This document shows, piece by piece, positions 20,339 through 30,197 of a DNA stretch of 64,000 nt (its first letter is position 1; each line of letters starts with the position of its first letter). Under the pieces are notes generated by a model. The model made no database searches. It had not been told where the DNA came from and saw only the letters and a list, made by a program, of their open reading frames with translations. A program made the translations under genes and the position numbers. This DNA comes from CAYMND01 sp964465065 (GTDB lineage Bacteria; Acidobacteriota; Aminicenantia; UBA2199): positions 23,378 to 87,377 of the forward strand of contig CAYXHZ010000007.1 in the NCBI GenBank assembly GCA_964465065.1. Reading direction: 5' to 3'.

Positions 20339-21157
20339 CTACCGGCCCCAATCCCTTGGGAAACGGAAATCGATTCCGACAGTTCGGGCCGCTATTTTGC
20401 AGACACAGGGCATGGTCCGTTTGAACTGGCTGTTGACGATCTTTTGCCTGAGCGTATCGATTTCGCCTTGTCCGTAGCCTCTGTCCAACATTTCTGCCCT
20501 TGTCAGCCTTTTATCGACCATCAGGTCGAGCATTTCATCCAGTCTGGTATAGGACATGCCGATATCGGCTTCATCGGTCTGATTCTGCCATAAATCAGCA
20601 CTGGGCGCCTTGCGAATGATCGTCTCGGGGATGGGCAGAATCCCGGCCAGAGCGAATACCTGGGTCTTGAAAAGATCTCCGATGGGATAATTGGCGGCGG
20701 CTGAATCACCAAACAAAGTGGAATAACCGATCAGCAATTCGCTTTTATTGGAAGTACCGATAACCAGTGCCTTTTGCCTATCGGAATGGTCGTATAAAAC
20801 CGTCATGCGCTGGCGGGCGCAATAATTGCCGATCTGCAACGGGCTGGGCTGCACTTCAAGTTGCGAAAAATAACCGTCGACCATCGGGCTGATATCGATC
20901 TCCTCCCAGGCGACCGACAAGTTCTGACACAAGGTACGGGCATCGCTCAGGCTGGACGGTGACGATGTCCGGTACGGAAGCATCAGGCCGAGCACATGGT
21001 CGGCGCCGAGAGCTTCGACGGTCAAGGCCAAAACCACTGCGGAATCGATTCCTCCCGAAACGCCGATGACGGCCCGCTGAAACCGGTTCTTTTGCACCGA
21101 ATCCCGGATGAAACGGGTGATTGTTTCAGCTGCGGTTTGCGGATGAAATTCAAACAT
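20339..21157 (-). CDS. nadE: NAD+ synthetase, ammonia-type chain
   Basis: A 272-residue synthetase of the PP-loop ATP pyrophosphatase family that amidates deamido-NAD. The PP-loop is GVSGGIDSAVVLAL (about residues 33-46), followed by LPYRTSSPSS, GTSNKSELLIGYSTLFGDSAA (about 145-165) and the KAPSADLWQNQTDE substrate loop. There is no glutaminase domain in the same chain. The gene directly upstream, overlapping by 8 bp, encodes a nitrilase-type amidase, so the two probably form a split glutamine-dependent enzyme. Confidence 0.95.
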   Translation of the reverse strand: MFEFHPQTAAETITRFIRDSVQKNRFQRAVIGVSGGIDSAVVLALTVEALGADHVLGLMLPYRTSSPSSLSDARTLCQNLSVAWEEIDISPMVDGYFSQLEVQPSPLQIGNYCARQRMTVLYDHSDRQKALVIGTSNKSELLIGYSTLFGDSAAANYPIGDLFKTQVFALAGILPIPETIIRKAPSADLWQNQTDEADIGMSYTRLDEMLDLMVDKRLTRAEMLDRGYGQGEIDTLRQKIVNSQFKRTMPCVCKIAARTVGIDFRFPRDWGR

Positions 21158-21986
21158 GTAATATCCTCTTGAGCTCTTTGAACAGCATTTCCGGTTTATC
21201 GTCGCGCAGGTAATTTCCGCTCAGACGGGCGCGCCGCGTCAAAGCGGGATCGATGTCGACCGTCATGCTGTGGGGCTGGTAATAAGGGGCTCGGTCCTGA
21301 ATCGTCAGCCCCGCAGGGGCGTAGAAAGAACCACCGCCAAAACCGAGACCGTCTTCGAATCCGGTACGGTTGACAAAGAGGTAATGCTGGTGATAGTGAA
21401 TAGAACAGACTTCGCCCATGCGCTCCCACAGCTTCATGGAATGGTAATCACCGTCGTTGCTGATGCTGCGGTACGGGCTGTTGGAAACTGCGATCAAAAC
21501 ATCAGTGTTCTGCAGAAACAGCAGGTATGGGTAGCTGGGAAAAAGGATTTCACGGCAGATGAGCAGACCGACCCGATGGCCATGGCGCTCGAACGGGATG
21601 AAAGTGTCACCGGCCTTGAAAACCATCGCTTCCTCGAACATGCCGAAGTTGGGTAATTGCACTTTACGGTGCACATGCCAGAGACGGCCATCCGCAAAAT
21701 ACAAAGCGGCATTGTAAAAAATGCCGCGGGGTTCCTCCCAGGGCGCGCCGACCAGGATATCGATTGTCTCGCTCAGGCGACACAAAGCGGAGAAAACCGG
21801 GTGATCCGCCGTCAAGGCCGTCTCTTCGACCAGATCTTTGAGACAGTACCCGCTCAGGCTCAATTCCGGGAAAACGATCAGCTGCGCGCCCTGAGCCTTG
21901 GCTTTTTCTATTTCCCGCTGGTGAAGGACAAAGTTGGACTGTACATCGCCCAAAACGGGACTGAACTGTACGATGGTGACTTTCAT
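21150..21986 (-). CDS. Carbon-nitrogen hydrolase (nitrilase superfamily), likely glutaminase partner of NadE
   Basis: A 278-residue nitrilase-fold amidase. The catalytic triad is visible: Glu in VFPELSLSGYCLKDL (about residue 40), Lys in HRKVQLPNFGMFEE (about 110) and Cys in LLICREILFPSYPYLL (about 145). The LKDLV and NFGMF features are those of the glutaminase domain fused to NadE in many bacteria. In gene order, overlap (8 bp) and size it equals the missing N-terminal domain of NadE. The ATG at 21986 begins at the conserved KVTIVQFSPVLGD; an in-frame ATG at 22004 is the alternative. A -10-like box sits 6 bp upstream of 21986. Confidence 0.88.
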   Translation of the reverse strand: MKVTIVQFSPVLGDVQSNFVLHQREIEKAKAQGAQLIVFPELSLSGYCLKDLVEETALTADHPVFSALCRLSETIDILVGAPWEEPRGIFYNAALYFADGRLWHVHRKVQLPNFGMFEEAMVFKAGDTFIPFERHGHRVGLLICREILFPSYPYLLFLQNTDVLIAVSNSPYRSISNDGDYHSMKLWERMGEVCSIHYHQHYLFVNRTGFEDGLGFGGGSFYAPAGLTIQDRAPYYQPHSMTVDIDPALTRRARLSGNYLRDDKPEMLFKELKRILHV

Positions 21987-21992
21987 ACTGGC

Positions 21993-22020
21993 AATATACC
22001 ACATTTAGCGGTTGAATTAA
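21993..22020 (-). promoter_or_regulatory. Candidate promoter for the nitrilase/nadE operon
   Basis: On the minus strand TTAATT is followed after 16 bp by TATATT, which ends 6 bp before the ATG at 21986. If used, transcription would start at the start codon (leaderless). Confidence 0.35.
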
Positions 22021-22067
22021 TGCCTCTGCAAGAGAAAATAACTCGGCAGACAGGAGGCGGCGAAGAT

Positions 22068-22097
22068 TTGACAATCGCCCTGGTTGCGTGCTAGAAT
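22068..22097 (+). promoter_or_regulatory. Promoter for rpmE-prfA-prmC
   Basis: A perfect TTGACA and TAGAAT are separated by 18 bp, about 23 bp before the rpmE start codon. Confidence 0.7.
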
Positions 22098-22119
22098 CCT
22101 CTTTTCTGGAGGACACATT

Positions 22120-22306
22120 ATGAAGAAAGAGATTCACCCGAAATACACCACATGCAAGGTGACTTGCGCTTGCGGCAATACTTTCGAGACCCGCGCCACG
22201 GTGGATTCGATCCAGGTTGAAATCTGCTCCAACTGCCATCCCTTCTACACCGGCAAGCAGAAATATGTCGACACCGAGGGCCGTATCGAAAAGTTCAAGA
22301 GAAAAT

Positions 22307-22326
<20 letters not shown>
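22120..22326 (+). CDS. rpmE: 50S ribosomal protein L31, zinc-binding type
   Basis: A 68-residue L31. The N-terminal MKKEIHPKY and the zinc ligands CKVTCACG and CSNCHPFYTGKQK are all present (four-cysteine form, thus the zinc-containing paralogue). GGAGG lies 8 bp before the ATG at 22120; the longer ORF start at 22084 overlaps the promoter. It heads the operon with prfA and prmC, a common bacterial arrangement. Confidence 0.97.
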
Positions 22327-23412
<1,086 letters not shown>

Positions 23413-23416
<4 letters not shown>

Positions 23417-24255
23417 CCCTCGGTGAATTACACCTTCTTTTCCGCGACAGGCTGACTCAACCCGGTTATGCGGAAGCTTACAGCGAACTGCTCGATTACC
23501 ATCTGCATTTACCGGCTCACGCCGTCTGGACCCGCCCGACCTCCACTTTACCAGAGCTTCCCTGTCAGGCATTGATCGCCGACATGAAACGCTTCGATCA
23601 AGGAATGCCGCTAGCCCATCTGACCGGTCGCGCTCATTTCTACGGTCTGGAGTTCGTCGTCACTCCGCAAGTGCTCATTCCCCGTCCCGACAGTGAATGT
23701 CTGCTCACTTCAGTCCTGTCCCGTCTGCCGGAAACCGGCAGCGCGCTGGACATCGGTTGCGGCAGCGGTTGCCTTTCCGTTTGTCTGGCCGTCAACAAAT
23801 CCAGAGCGTTGCTGACGGCCACCGACAGCTCGTTTTCCGCCCTGCGTCTGGCCAGGCTGAACGCCTGCCGGCATGGTGTCGCCCGGCACATCCGCTGGCA
23901 CCATTGCGACCTGTTCCCGGCACATTCCCATTGTCCATCGCAGGGATTCGACATCATCTTCTCCAATCCGCCCTATATTTCCGCCGAGGAATGGCCCGAT
24001 CTCGATCCCTCGGTACGCGATCACGAACCGGCAGCGGCCCTCCTGGGAGGGGTGGATGGACTGGCTTACTTCCGCCGTATCATCGCCGAGTCAGGACATT
24101 ACCTGCGGCCAGGAGGTCACCTGCTATTCGAAGTCGGCTACAAGCAGGCTGAATCGGTTGCCGGCCTGATGTCTGCCAGCGCTTTCCGAAACATCGAACG
24201 GCGCAAGGACCTGGCAGGAATTGAACGGGTAGTCAGCGCTCAATTTGAATTTTAA
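23413..24255 (+). CDS. prmC: Release factor glutamine methyltransferase
   Basis: A 280-residue PrmC/HemK that N5-methylates the GGQ glutamine of release factors. The N-terminal helical domain ends in PLAHLTGRAHFYGLEF, followed by VLIPRPDSECLL, the SAM-binding ALDIGCGSGCLSV (about residue 112) and the catalytic FSNPPYIS (about 185). The start codon is GTG within GTGA, overlapping the prfA stop by 4 bp, so translation is coupled to its substrate gene. Confidence 0.96.
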
Positions 24256-24283
24256 CCATTTCTGCTATATAACCATTCCATCC

Positions 24284-24314
24284 GGATCATGATCCACTCG
24301 GCGATATGATCGCC
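24284..24314. repeat. Two short palindromes upstream of pyk
   Basis: GGATCATGATCC (24284-24295) is a perfect 12-bp palindrome and GGCGAT-ATG-ATCGCC (24300-24314) a 6-bp inverted repeat, both in the 91-bp prmC-pyk spacer. They could be a regulator site or weak terminator; either could also be chance. Confidence 0.35.
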
Positions 24315-24346
24315 CCGTCGTGAACCGCCGGGGCAAGGAAGGAAAG

Positions 24347-25774
24347 ATGCGCAAAACCAAGCTCGTGATCACGCTCGGACCAGCCTTGCTCACAAAAGAA
24401 GGACCACTCAAAGAAGTATTGGATATCGCTGACGCCGTTCGCATCAACGCCAGTCATTCCAAACGCGAACAGCGCAACGAACAGTTGACCGCCGTCCGGG
24501 CGATTATTGCCGATACCGGCCGCCATATCCCGATTTTTTTGGATCTGCAAGGCCCAAAATGGCGGGTCGGCGCCTTTGAAGCGGAGATCGATCTGGTTCC
24601 GGATTCCCAAGGCGTCCTCTTCCTCGACAGTCAGACGGTTGACACCTCAAATGCGTCCTGGGCCATTCCGATCCCACATCCGGAACTGCTGAGCGGAGCC
24701 AAAACAGGTCAGACCTGGCTGCTCGACGATGGGCGTCTGCGCCTGGAAATCACCGCGGTCAGTCTGCAAAGGCTGGAGGCCATCGTTCGGGTTGGCGGTC
24801 TTCTCAAAGCGCGCAAAGGTATCCATCCCATCGGCCTGGACGTGGCTGTCGAACCGCTCACCAACAGCGATATCGAGGATGTGAAATGGGGTGTCGAGCA
24901 GGAAATCGACCTGTTCGCCCAGAGTTTTGTCCGCAGCGCCCAGGATGTTTTGGCCCTGCAGGCCACCATCCGGGCCTTCGGCGGCAAACAGCCGATCATC
25001 GCCAAGATCGAACATCCGGGAGCCCTGGATCAACTGGACGAAATTCTCGATGTCTCCTGGGGAGTCATGGTGGCCCGCGGCGATCTGGGAGTCGAGCTGG
25101 GAGTCGAAAAAGTCCCCAGCCTGCAGAAGGAGATCATCAAACGGGCGAAACTGGCGCTCAAGCCGGTCATCACCGCCACGCAGATGTTGGAAAGTATGAT
25201 CGACAGGCCTCAGCCCACCCGGGCGGAAGCCAGCGATATCGCCAACGCCATCTGGGATGGCAGCGATGCCGTCATGCTTTCGGCAGAAAGCGCCGTGGGA
25301 CAATACCCGCTGCAGGCAGTACAATGGCTGGCCAGCATAGCCGAAGACGCGGATGAGCATTTCTTCCACCCGACCGGCCGCAACAGTATTGAACTTCCCC
25401 GCGCCCTGAGCAGTCGCTTGGATGTTGCCGTTGCCAATGCCGCCTGCAGAATCGCCGAAGACCTGAATGCCCGGTTGCTGATGGTCTTCACCGAAGGTGG
25501 CGGCAGCGCCCGTATGGTCAGCCGTCTGGCCGGAGACTTTCATGTAGTCGGAGCTACGACCAGCACGGTCAACGCCCGGATCATGGGGCTATTACGCGGT
25601 GTCCACGCATTGGTCATACCCAAGGCTCAGCACATGTCGGAAATGCTCGTTTCCGTCGAACCCATATTGAAACAGGAATTCAATCTGCAAGCCGGCGACC
25701 GGGTTGTCATCACCCTGGGGCATCCCTTGTGGACGGCGGGTACGACCAATACGGTTCGGGTCCTTTCGTATTGA
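24347..25774 (+). CDS. pyk: Pyruvate kinase
   Basis: A 475-residue pyruvate kinase converting phosphoenolpyruvate and ADP to pyruvate and ATP. It starts with TKLVITLGPA, then RINASHSKRE, FLDLQGPKWRVG (normally DTKGPEIR, here QGPKW), the catalytic-lysine strand IIAKIEHPGALDQLD, the VARGDLGVELG segment, TATQMLESMIDRPQPTRAEASDIANAI and SAESAVGQYPLQAV. The C-terminal allosteric-type domain is present. GGAAGGAAAG precedes the ATG at 24347. The altered DTKGPE site (Thr to Gln) is somewhat unusual. The product feeds the PFOR encoded at 5.3 kb. Confidence 0.93.
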   Translation: MRKTKLVITLGPALLTKEGPLKEVLDIADAVRINASHSKREQRNEQLTAVRAIIADTGRHIPIFLDLQGPKWRVGAFEAEIDLVPDSQGVLFLDSQTVDTSNASWAIPIPHPELLSGAKTGQTWLLDDGRLRLEITAVSLQRLEAIVRVGGLLKARKGIHPIGLDVAVEPLTNSDIEDVKWGVEQEIDLFAQSFVRSAQDVLALQATIRAFGGKQPIIAKIEHPGALDQLDEILDVSWGVMVARGDLGVELGVEKVPSLQKEIIKRAKLALKPVITATQMLESMIDRPQPTRAEASDIANAIWDGSDAVMLSAESAVGQYPLQAVQWLASIAEDADEHFFHPTGRNSIELPRALSSRLDVAVANAACRIAEDLNARLLMVFTEGGGSARMVSRLAGDFHVVGATTSTVNARIMGLLRGVHALVIPKAQHMSEMLVSVEPILKQEFNLQAGDRVVITLGHPLWTAGTTNTVRVLSY

Positions 25775-25789
25775 AGAGCGGCCTTTTGC

Positions 25790-27511
25790 TCAGGCCATGA
25801 TCAATCTGGCGCTCGTATTGCGGTCCGGGAACAACCCGCTTGCCCAGATACGCTCGGCTTGACCGTGAAACAGCAAACTTCCGTGGTACAAACCGCGGCT
25901 GGGACTGCGTGAAATCAAGCGCAGCTGATCGATACGGACATCGTCATCATTTTTGAACTTTTCCGGCCAACGCCGCATCAGCGCCGCCAGTTCCCGCAAG
26001 GTCCCATGACGGAAGTCCAGCTGATACACCGCGTAAAGCGGCGGCAGTTTAAACCAGCGACGATAACTGATCTCCCGTTCAAAAAAGACCTTGCTGTCAT
26101 TGACCAGTTTCAGGGCGTAATGAAAATGAAAGGAGCTGAAGACGACAATCTCGCCATCCTCACTCAAGCGTGATCGCATGTCCTGGATCAATGCCCAGAT
26201 ACGGAGTGCCCCGTCGATTTCATCGAGGGAAATCCAAGTCTCGGGACCGACGAGCACGATGCGTTGATACCCGTCACCGCTTCCGGCGATCTTTGCCGAC
26301 GGCGCCACCGTCACCAGTTCAGCCGCAGTCCCTTGCATTCGTCGTTTCAGTATCTCCTGCAACCAGGGAACGGATGGCCTGGGAAAATGGCGTATGGGAT
26401 CCGAGCACACCGGGCAGACCGACATGTCATCACCGTTGTGGCGGCGTCTGCACTTCGGGCACCAGGAACTCTGCACGGCCTTGGGCGCAGAAACCAGGTA
26501 CAGGCAGCGCAGACCGGGCTTCCAGTCGTCCATCAAGGATTGTCCCAACCTTTCCACCGCTTCGGGGCGATCCCATCGTGCCGGTTTGACCGTTACCATT
26601 TTCTTTTCCACGACTTCCGAAGCGGACTGCAAATCCGGTTGCGAACAGAGCCAGCTGGTCAGCATACTCGGCGCCTTGCTGCAGCAGATCAACGGCAGCG
26701 CTTCAGTCTGGGCACGCAGGCGGACAATATGGGCAGGGCCGTAATCCCGGTAAAAGCGGTTGAAGTGGGCTGGATTGTCGGCGTCGACAATCAGTATGGC
26801 GGCCAGTCCCCGTATCGGCAGCAGCGCAGCCGACACTCCGCCGATGATCCACTGCGGTTCCCCTAACTGGGCGGCTTGCCAAATACTTCGCCGTTGCCGG
26901 ATCGGTGTTTTGGACTGATAGGCCTGGATTCCAGGCAGCGCAGCCGCCATCGTCTCGATGGTTTGCGCATCTCCGGCCACGGTCAGCAGGGATCCGCCCA
27001 AGGCCATGATCCCCTCGGCAATGGCAGTCAGTTCATCGAATCGTTTGAGGCCGCTGAGCTGCAGAGGACCGGTATACGAGCCTGTCTCCGCCATCGTTCG
27101 CTCTTCCGTCGGGACCTCATACCGGCTGAATCCGGTCGACCGGTAGCGGGGCAGTCCCGAGTCGGTGGCAGCGGGACCACTGACGGAATGATAGCCCTTG
27201 CCCGCCTTGAGATCCTGAGGCAGGGCGGCTTCCAGCAGCTGCCCCTGGCTCTGCAGGTAGGTACGGGAAATGGCTGCTATCGAGCTCAGGTAGGCAGGTG
27301 AAAAGCGAAACGGATCGTCGAACAGGGCGAGCACCGAACGCAGACGACCCTGGTATCCGGAATCCTGACCGATGACCCAGGCCACGCTTTCACGGCGCCC
27401 CAGCGGAACCAGGACGCGGCAGCCGGGTTCTATCGGTTGCGGATGTTCGGCCTGGTAGCTGAGAGCCTGCGGCAGATTCTGGGCCAAAGCCACGCTCAAA
27501 CGTTGAATCAT
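25790..27511 (-). CDS. PriA-like protein lacking helicase ATPase motifs
   Basis: A 573-residue protein related to primosomal protein N' (PriA). The N-terminal 3'-DNA-binding domain is recognisable (QALSYQAEHPQPIEPGCRVLVPLGRRESVAWVIG). The C-terminal portion shows the EREISYRRWFKLPPLY segment and ends like PriA. Where PriA has Walker A there is TVAGDAQTIETMAA, and no DEAH box is seen. The zinc region keeps two CxxC pairs (CPKCRRRH and CPVCSD) instead of four. It is thus probably not a helicase, though it may still bind forks. The ATG at 27511 overlaps the udg stop (ATGA). Its position after gmk-coaC-coaB matches priA in many genomes. Confidence 0.78.
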   Translation of the reverse strand: MIQRLSVALAQNLPQALSYQAEHPQPIEPGCRVLVPLGRRESVAWVIGQDSGYQGRLRSVLALFDDPFRFSPAYLSSIAAISRTYLQSQGQLLEAALPQDLKAGKGYHSVSGPAATDSGLPRYRSTGFSRYEVPTEERTMAETGSYTGPLQLSGLKRFDELTAIAEGIMALGGSLLTVAGDAQTIETMAAALPGIQAYQSKTPIRQRRSIWQAAQLGEPQWIIGGVSAALLPIRGLAAILIVDADNPAHFNRFYRDYGPAHIVRLRAQTEALPLICCSKAPSMLTSWLCSQPDLQSASEVVEKKMVTVKPARWDRPEAVERLGQSLMDDWKPGLRCLYLVSAPKAVQSSWCPKCRRRHNGDDMSVCPVCSDPIRHFPRPSVPWLQEILKRRMQGTAAELVTVAPSAKIAGSGDGYQRIVLVGPETWISLDEIDGALRIWALIQDMRSRLSEDGEIVVFSSFHFHYALKLVNDSKVFFEREISYRRWFKLPPLYAVYQLDFRHGTLRELAALMRRWPEKFKNDDDVRIDQLRLISRSPSRGLYHGSLLFHGQAERIWASGLFPDRNTSARLIMA

Positions 27512-28170
27512 GGCTTTTTTCCCAACAGTTTCAAAACTGTCTGCATATCCTCCCAGACTTGCCACTTGGCCTTGCTGATGGCCTCCTTTTCCTTCTGGTG
27601 CAGGATGTAGGAGGGGTGAAATGTGGGCACTACAGGTCGGTCGGCAAAATAGAACACCTTGCCGCGTACCCGGGTGATCCCCTCGTCACTTCCGAGCAGA
27701 TGGCCGAAAGCCACCCGTCCCAGGCAAACGATGACTTTAGGGTCGAGGGCCTCGATCTGCCGCAGCAGGAATGGTTTACAGGCCGCCACCTCGTCCGGTG
27801 AAGGTTCCCGGTTTTGAGGCGGTCGACACTTGACCACATTGCTGATATACACCTCGCTGCGTTGATAGCCCATTTTCTCGATGATCTTGGTCAGAAGCTG
27901 ACCGGCATTGCCGATGAACGGGCGCCCGAACCGGTCCTCGGTTTCACCTGGGCCTTCGCCGATGAACATCACATCGGGGTTCGGCGCTCCCTCACCCGGC
28001 ACATAATGCGTCTTGCTTTCAGCCAGCGGGCAGGCGCGGCATTGACCGATCTCCCGAACGATGCAATCCAGTTCGCCGCGATTCTCAAGCCCACTTTCCT
28101 TGACCGGGGCGATGGTGAATCCTGCCCCCATCTCGTCGAAAAACTCCAACCAGGCTCTTACTTTTTCCAT
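27508..28170 (-). CDS. Type-4 (Fe-S) uracil-DNA glycosylase
   Basis: A 220-residue family 4 uracil-DNA glycosylase. The active-site GEGPGETEDRFGRPFIGNAGQLL lies near residues 72-94. The 4Fe-4S cysteines are in QCRACPLAE (two), NVVKCRPPQNREP and AACKPFLL. The C-terminal PTFHPSYIL motif carries the catalytic-loop histidine. It removes uracil from DNA. The ATG at 28170 with AGGA at 6 bp is chosen over a TTG at 28176. It sits between coaB and the PriA-like gene, where an operon of repair and replication genes is plausible. Confidence 0.93.
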   Translation of the reverse strand: MEKVRAWLEFFDEMGAGFTIAPVKESGLENRGELDCIVREIGQCRACPLAESKTHYVPGEGAPNPDVMFIGEGPGETEDRFGRPFIGNAGQLLTKIIEKMGYQRSEVYISNVVKCRPPQNREPSPDEVAACKPFLLRQIEALDPKVIVCLGRVAFGHLLGSDEGITRVRGKVFYFADRPVVPTFHPSYILHQKEKEAISKAKWQVWEDMQTVLKLLGKKP

Positions 28171-28172
28171 TT

Positions 28173-28826
28173 TCAATCCTGCTGTTCACGAGCGGCCAGA
28201 GTCAGGACCTTTTGCCAGATTCGCCGGGCCAATTCATTCTTTTCCAAAGGGGGCAGGGCCTCCACCCCCATACGGGTGACGAAGCTGACCCGGTTGGCAC
28301 AGTTGCCGAAGGCCGGATTTTCCGGGCTGACCAGATTGAGAACGATCATATCGGCATTTTTGCGGTCAAGTTTTGCCATGGCATTTGCTTCGCCATTTTC
28401 TGTTTCGGCGGCAAAACCGACAATGACCTGCCCAGGACGTCGGAGTTGACCGATTTCAGAGAGAATATCCGGATTTTTTATCAGATGAAGGACCAGATCA
28501 TCCGCATCTTTTTTAATCTTTTGAGGTACTGGACAGGCCGGCCGGTAATCGCAAACCGCCGCGGCCATGATCACCAGGTCCACTTGCAGAAAGTTTGCCA
28601 GCACAGCTTCACGCATCTCTTGGGCGGACTCGACAGGAATTATCGTCTGGGTGGCCTGCGGCAGCCTGCAGACGGGGCCGCTGATGAAAAATCGTACATT
28701 AACACCCAGAGACGATGCCGTTTCGGCCAGATGGTAGCCAGTGAGTCCGGAAGAGCGGTTGCTGATGTAACGCACCGGATCGATGGCTTCCACGGTCGGT
28801 CCAGATACGATCATCGCCTGTTTCAT
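28173..28826 (-). CDS. coaB: Phosphopantothenate--cysteine ligase (CoaB as a separate chain)
   Basis: A 217-residue protein equal to the C-terminal half of the usual CoaBC fusion. It has IVSGPTVEAIDPVRYISNRSSG at the start, the MAAAVCDYRP segment and the VGFAAETENGE strand, followed by KNADMIVLN, the typical ligase strand. It joins cysteine to 4'-phosphopantothenate using CTP. It begins 4 bp after coaC ends. Confidence 0.94.
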   Translation of the reverse strand: MKQAMIVSGPTVEAIDPVRYISNRSSGLTGYHLAETASSLGVNVRFFISGPVCRLPQATQTIIPVESAQEMREAVLANFLQVDLVIMAAAVCDYRPACPVPQKIKKDADDLVLHLIKNPDILSEIGQLRRPGQVIVGFAAETENGEANAMAKLDRKNADMIVLNLVSPENPAFGNCANRVSFVTRMGVEALPPLEKNELARRIWQKVLTLAAREQQD

Positions 28827-28830
28827 ATAT

Positions 28831-29352
28831 TTACAGCGACTCCACCTGACTGACGATGTCGGCTATATCCGGGAAACGGCCTTTACCGGAATCTCCGCAT
28901 GCCAGTTCCCCGACTGAGCTCTCGCATACGGTGACGCCGTATTTTCTGAGTCTTTCCAGATTGGCCACTGTCGCCGGATGTTCCAGCATGAAGCTATTCA
29001 TGGCCGGTACCGCCATCACCTTGCGACGGAAGGCGATAAAAACGGTCGACAGGAGATCGTCGGCGATACCGCCAGCCATCTTGGCAATGATATTGGCGCT
29101 GGCCGGTGCGATCAGCAGCAGATCGTTCTCCTTGCTCAGGTCGATGTGCAGCACCGGGTTCTGCCCGGGAGCGAACTGTTCGAAAAACACCTTTCCCGGA
29201 GCGAAGGTTTCCAGTGCCAAGGGACTGACCAGTCGACATGCGTTTCGGGTCAGTACCACGCTGATTTCGTGCCCCCGTTTCTGCAATGCGCGCATCAGAT
29301 CTATCGATTTATAGGCAGCGATGGATGCGCTGATGCCCAGAACGATATTCAT
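28831..29352 (-). CDS. coaC: Phosphopantothenoylcysteine decarboxylase (CoaC as a separate chain)
   Basis: A 173-residue FMN-dependent HFCD-family decarboxylase. Motifs are GISASIAAYKSIDLMRAL, the catalytic-histidine region VLHIDLSKENDLLLIAPASANIIAK, the substrate-clamping VPAMNSFM (P-x-M-N) and the active-site cysteine in GELACGDSGKGR. Normally it is the N-terminal half of CoaBC; here it is its own gene directly upstream of coaB. gmk ends 1 bp upstream of its start. Confidence 0.94.
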   Translation of the reverse strand: MNIVLGISASIAAYKSIDLMRALQKRGHEISVVLTRNACRLVSPLALETFAPGKVFFEQFAPGQNPVLHIDLSKENDLLLIAPASANIIAKMAGGIADDLLSTVFIAFRRKVMAVPAMNSFMLEHPATVANLERLRKYGVTVCESSVGELACGDSGKGRFPDIADIVSQVESL

Positions 29353-29353
29353 G

Positions 29354-29956
29354 TCAATCCTCCGTCAACAGCATGCGGATCACTTCCTGAAATCGCCAGC
29401 TGAGCTGATGCTGAGCCAGAAAAATTATTTTAAACTGTTCGTAAGCCTGTTGCAGAACGTCGTTGACAACCAGATACTTGTAATGATGAAATTCACGCAG
29501 CTCCTTCTTGGCCTGGGCTATACGGGCCTGGATGTTGTCGTCGGCACGACCGGTTCTCAGGTGTATCCTGTCGGCCAGGCTGGCGATATCAGGCGGAACG
29601 ACCATGATGCTGAGCGCCTCCGGGTAATGAATCATCAGGTTCTGAGCTCCGACCACGTCCACATCCAGAATGACCCAGGCGTAGCGTTCCGAGCAGCGCT
29701 GAATTTCGGCGAACGAGGTGCCGTAAAAATGCCCGTAAACCTCCGCCCATTCGATGAAAGCCCCCTGATCGACCATAGTCAGAAACTGTTGCCGGTCAAT
29801 AAAGTAGTAATCGAAGCCATCGGTTTCCTGCGGCCCTCTCGGTCTGGTGGAATGGGAAACGGAAAAACCGATCTCCGGAAAATCGTTGCGCAGCATGCGG
29901 ATCAAAGAGCTTTTGCCGCTGCCGGAAGGTCCGGAAACGATGATTAAATTATTCAT
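29354..29956 (-). CDS. gmk: Guanylate kinase
   Basis: A 200-residue GMP kinase. The P-loop SGPSGSGKSSLIRML is at residues 6-20, HSTRPRGPQETDGFDYYF at about 37-54 binds GMP, and EWAEVYGHFYGTSFAEI follows. The ATG at 29956 is chosen since homologues start just before the P-loop; the ORF could extend to 30019 but that covers the remA coding end. It overlaps remA by 8 bp. rpoZ, which often follows gmk, is absent here. Confidence 0.96.
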   Translation of the reverse strand: MNNLIIVSGPSGSGKSSLIRMLRNDFPEIGFSVSHSTRPRGPQETDGFDYYFIDRQQFLTMVDQGAFIEWAEVYGHFYGTSFAEIQRCSERYAWVILDVDVVGAQNLMIHYPEALSIMVVPPDIASLADRIHLRTGRADDNIQARIAQAKKELREFHHYKYLVVNDVLQQAYEQFKIIFLAQHQLSWRFQEVIRMLLTED

Positions 29957-30197
29957 CTTCCAGTCGACTGACCAAAGCGGTGACGGAAATTGCCGATAAT
30001 ACAACAAAACCAGACGCAAGAATCAGGATGCAACGCAGTTTTTTGCCCATGGTGGCATCAACCAGTTGTCCCAAATCCTGTTTTTGTTTGATGAAGCGTT
30101 TGACCGGTGCCGATTGCGGATGAATCAAGGCTTTGATGTCGGATCGTACCACACTGTTGCCGAAACCGATATTGACAAAATACTTGTTACTCGACAT
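29949..30197 (-). CDS. remA: RemA/DUF370 family regulatory protein
   Basis: An 82-residue protein of the DUF370 family: VNIGFGNSVVRSDIKALI at the start, PQSAPVKRFIKQ, then DATMGKKLRCILIL and the VVLSAISVTALVSRL end. In Bacillus, RemA is a DNA-binding activator of matrix and osmoprotection genes. The gene order yicC-remA-gmk is conserved across many phyla. It overlaps yicC by 11 bp and gmk by 8 bp. Its targets here are unknown. Confidence 0.92.
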   Translation of the reverse strand: MSSNKYFVNIGFGNSVVRSDIKALIHPQSAPVKRFIKQKQDLGQLVDATMGKKLRCILILASGFVVLSAISVTALVSRLEDE

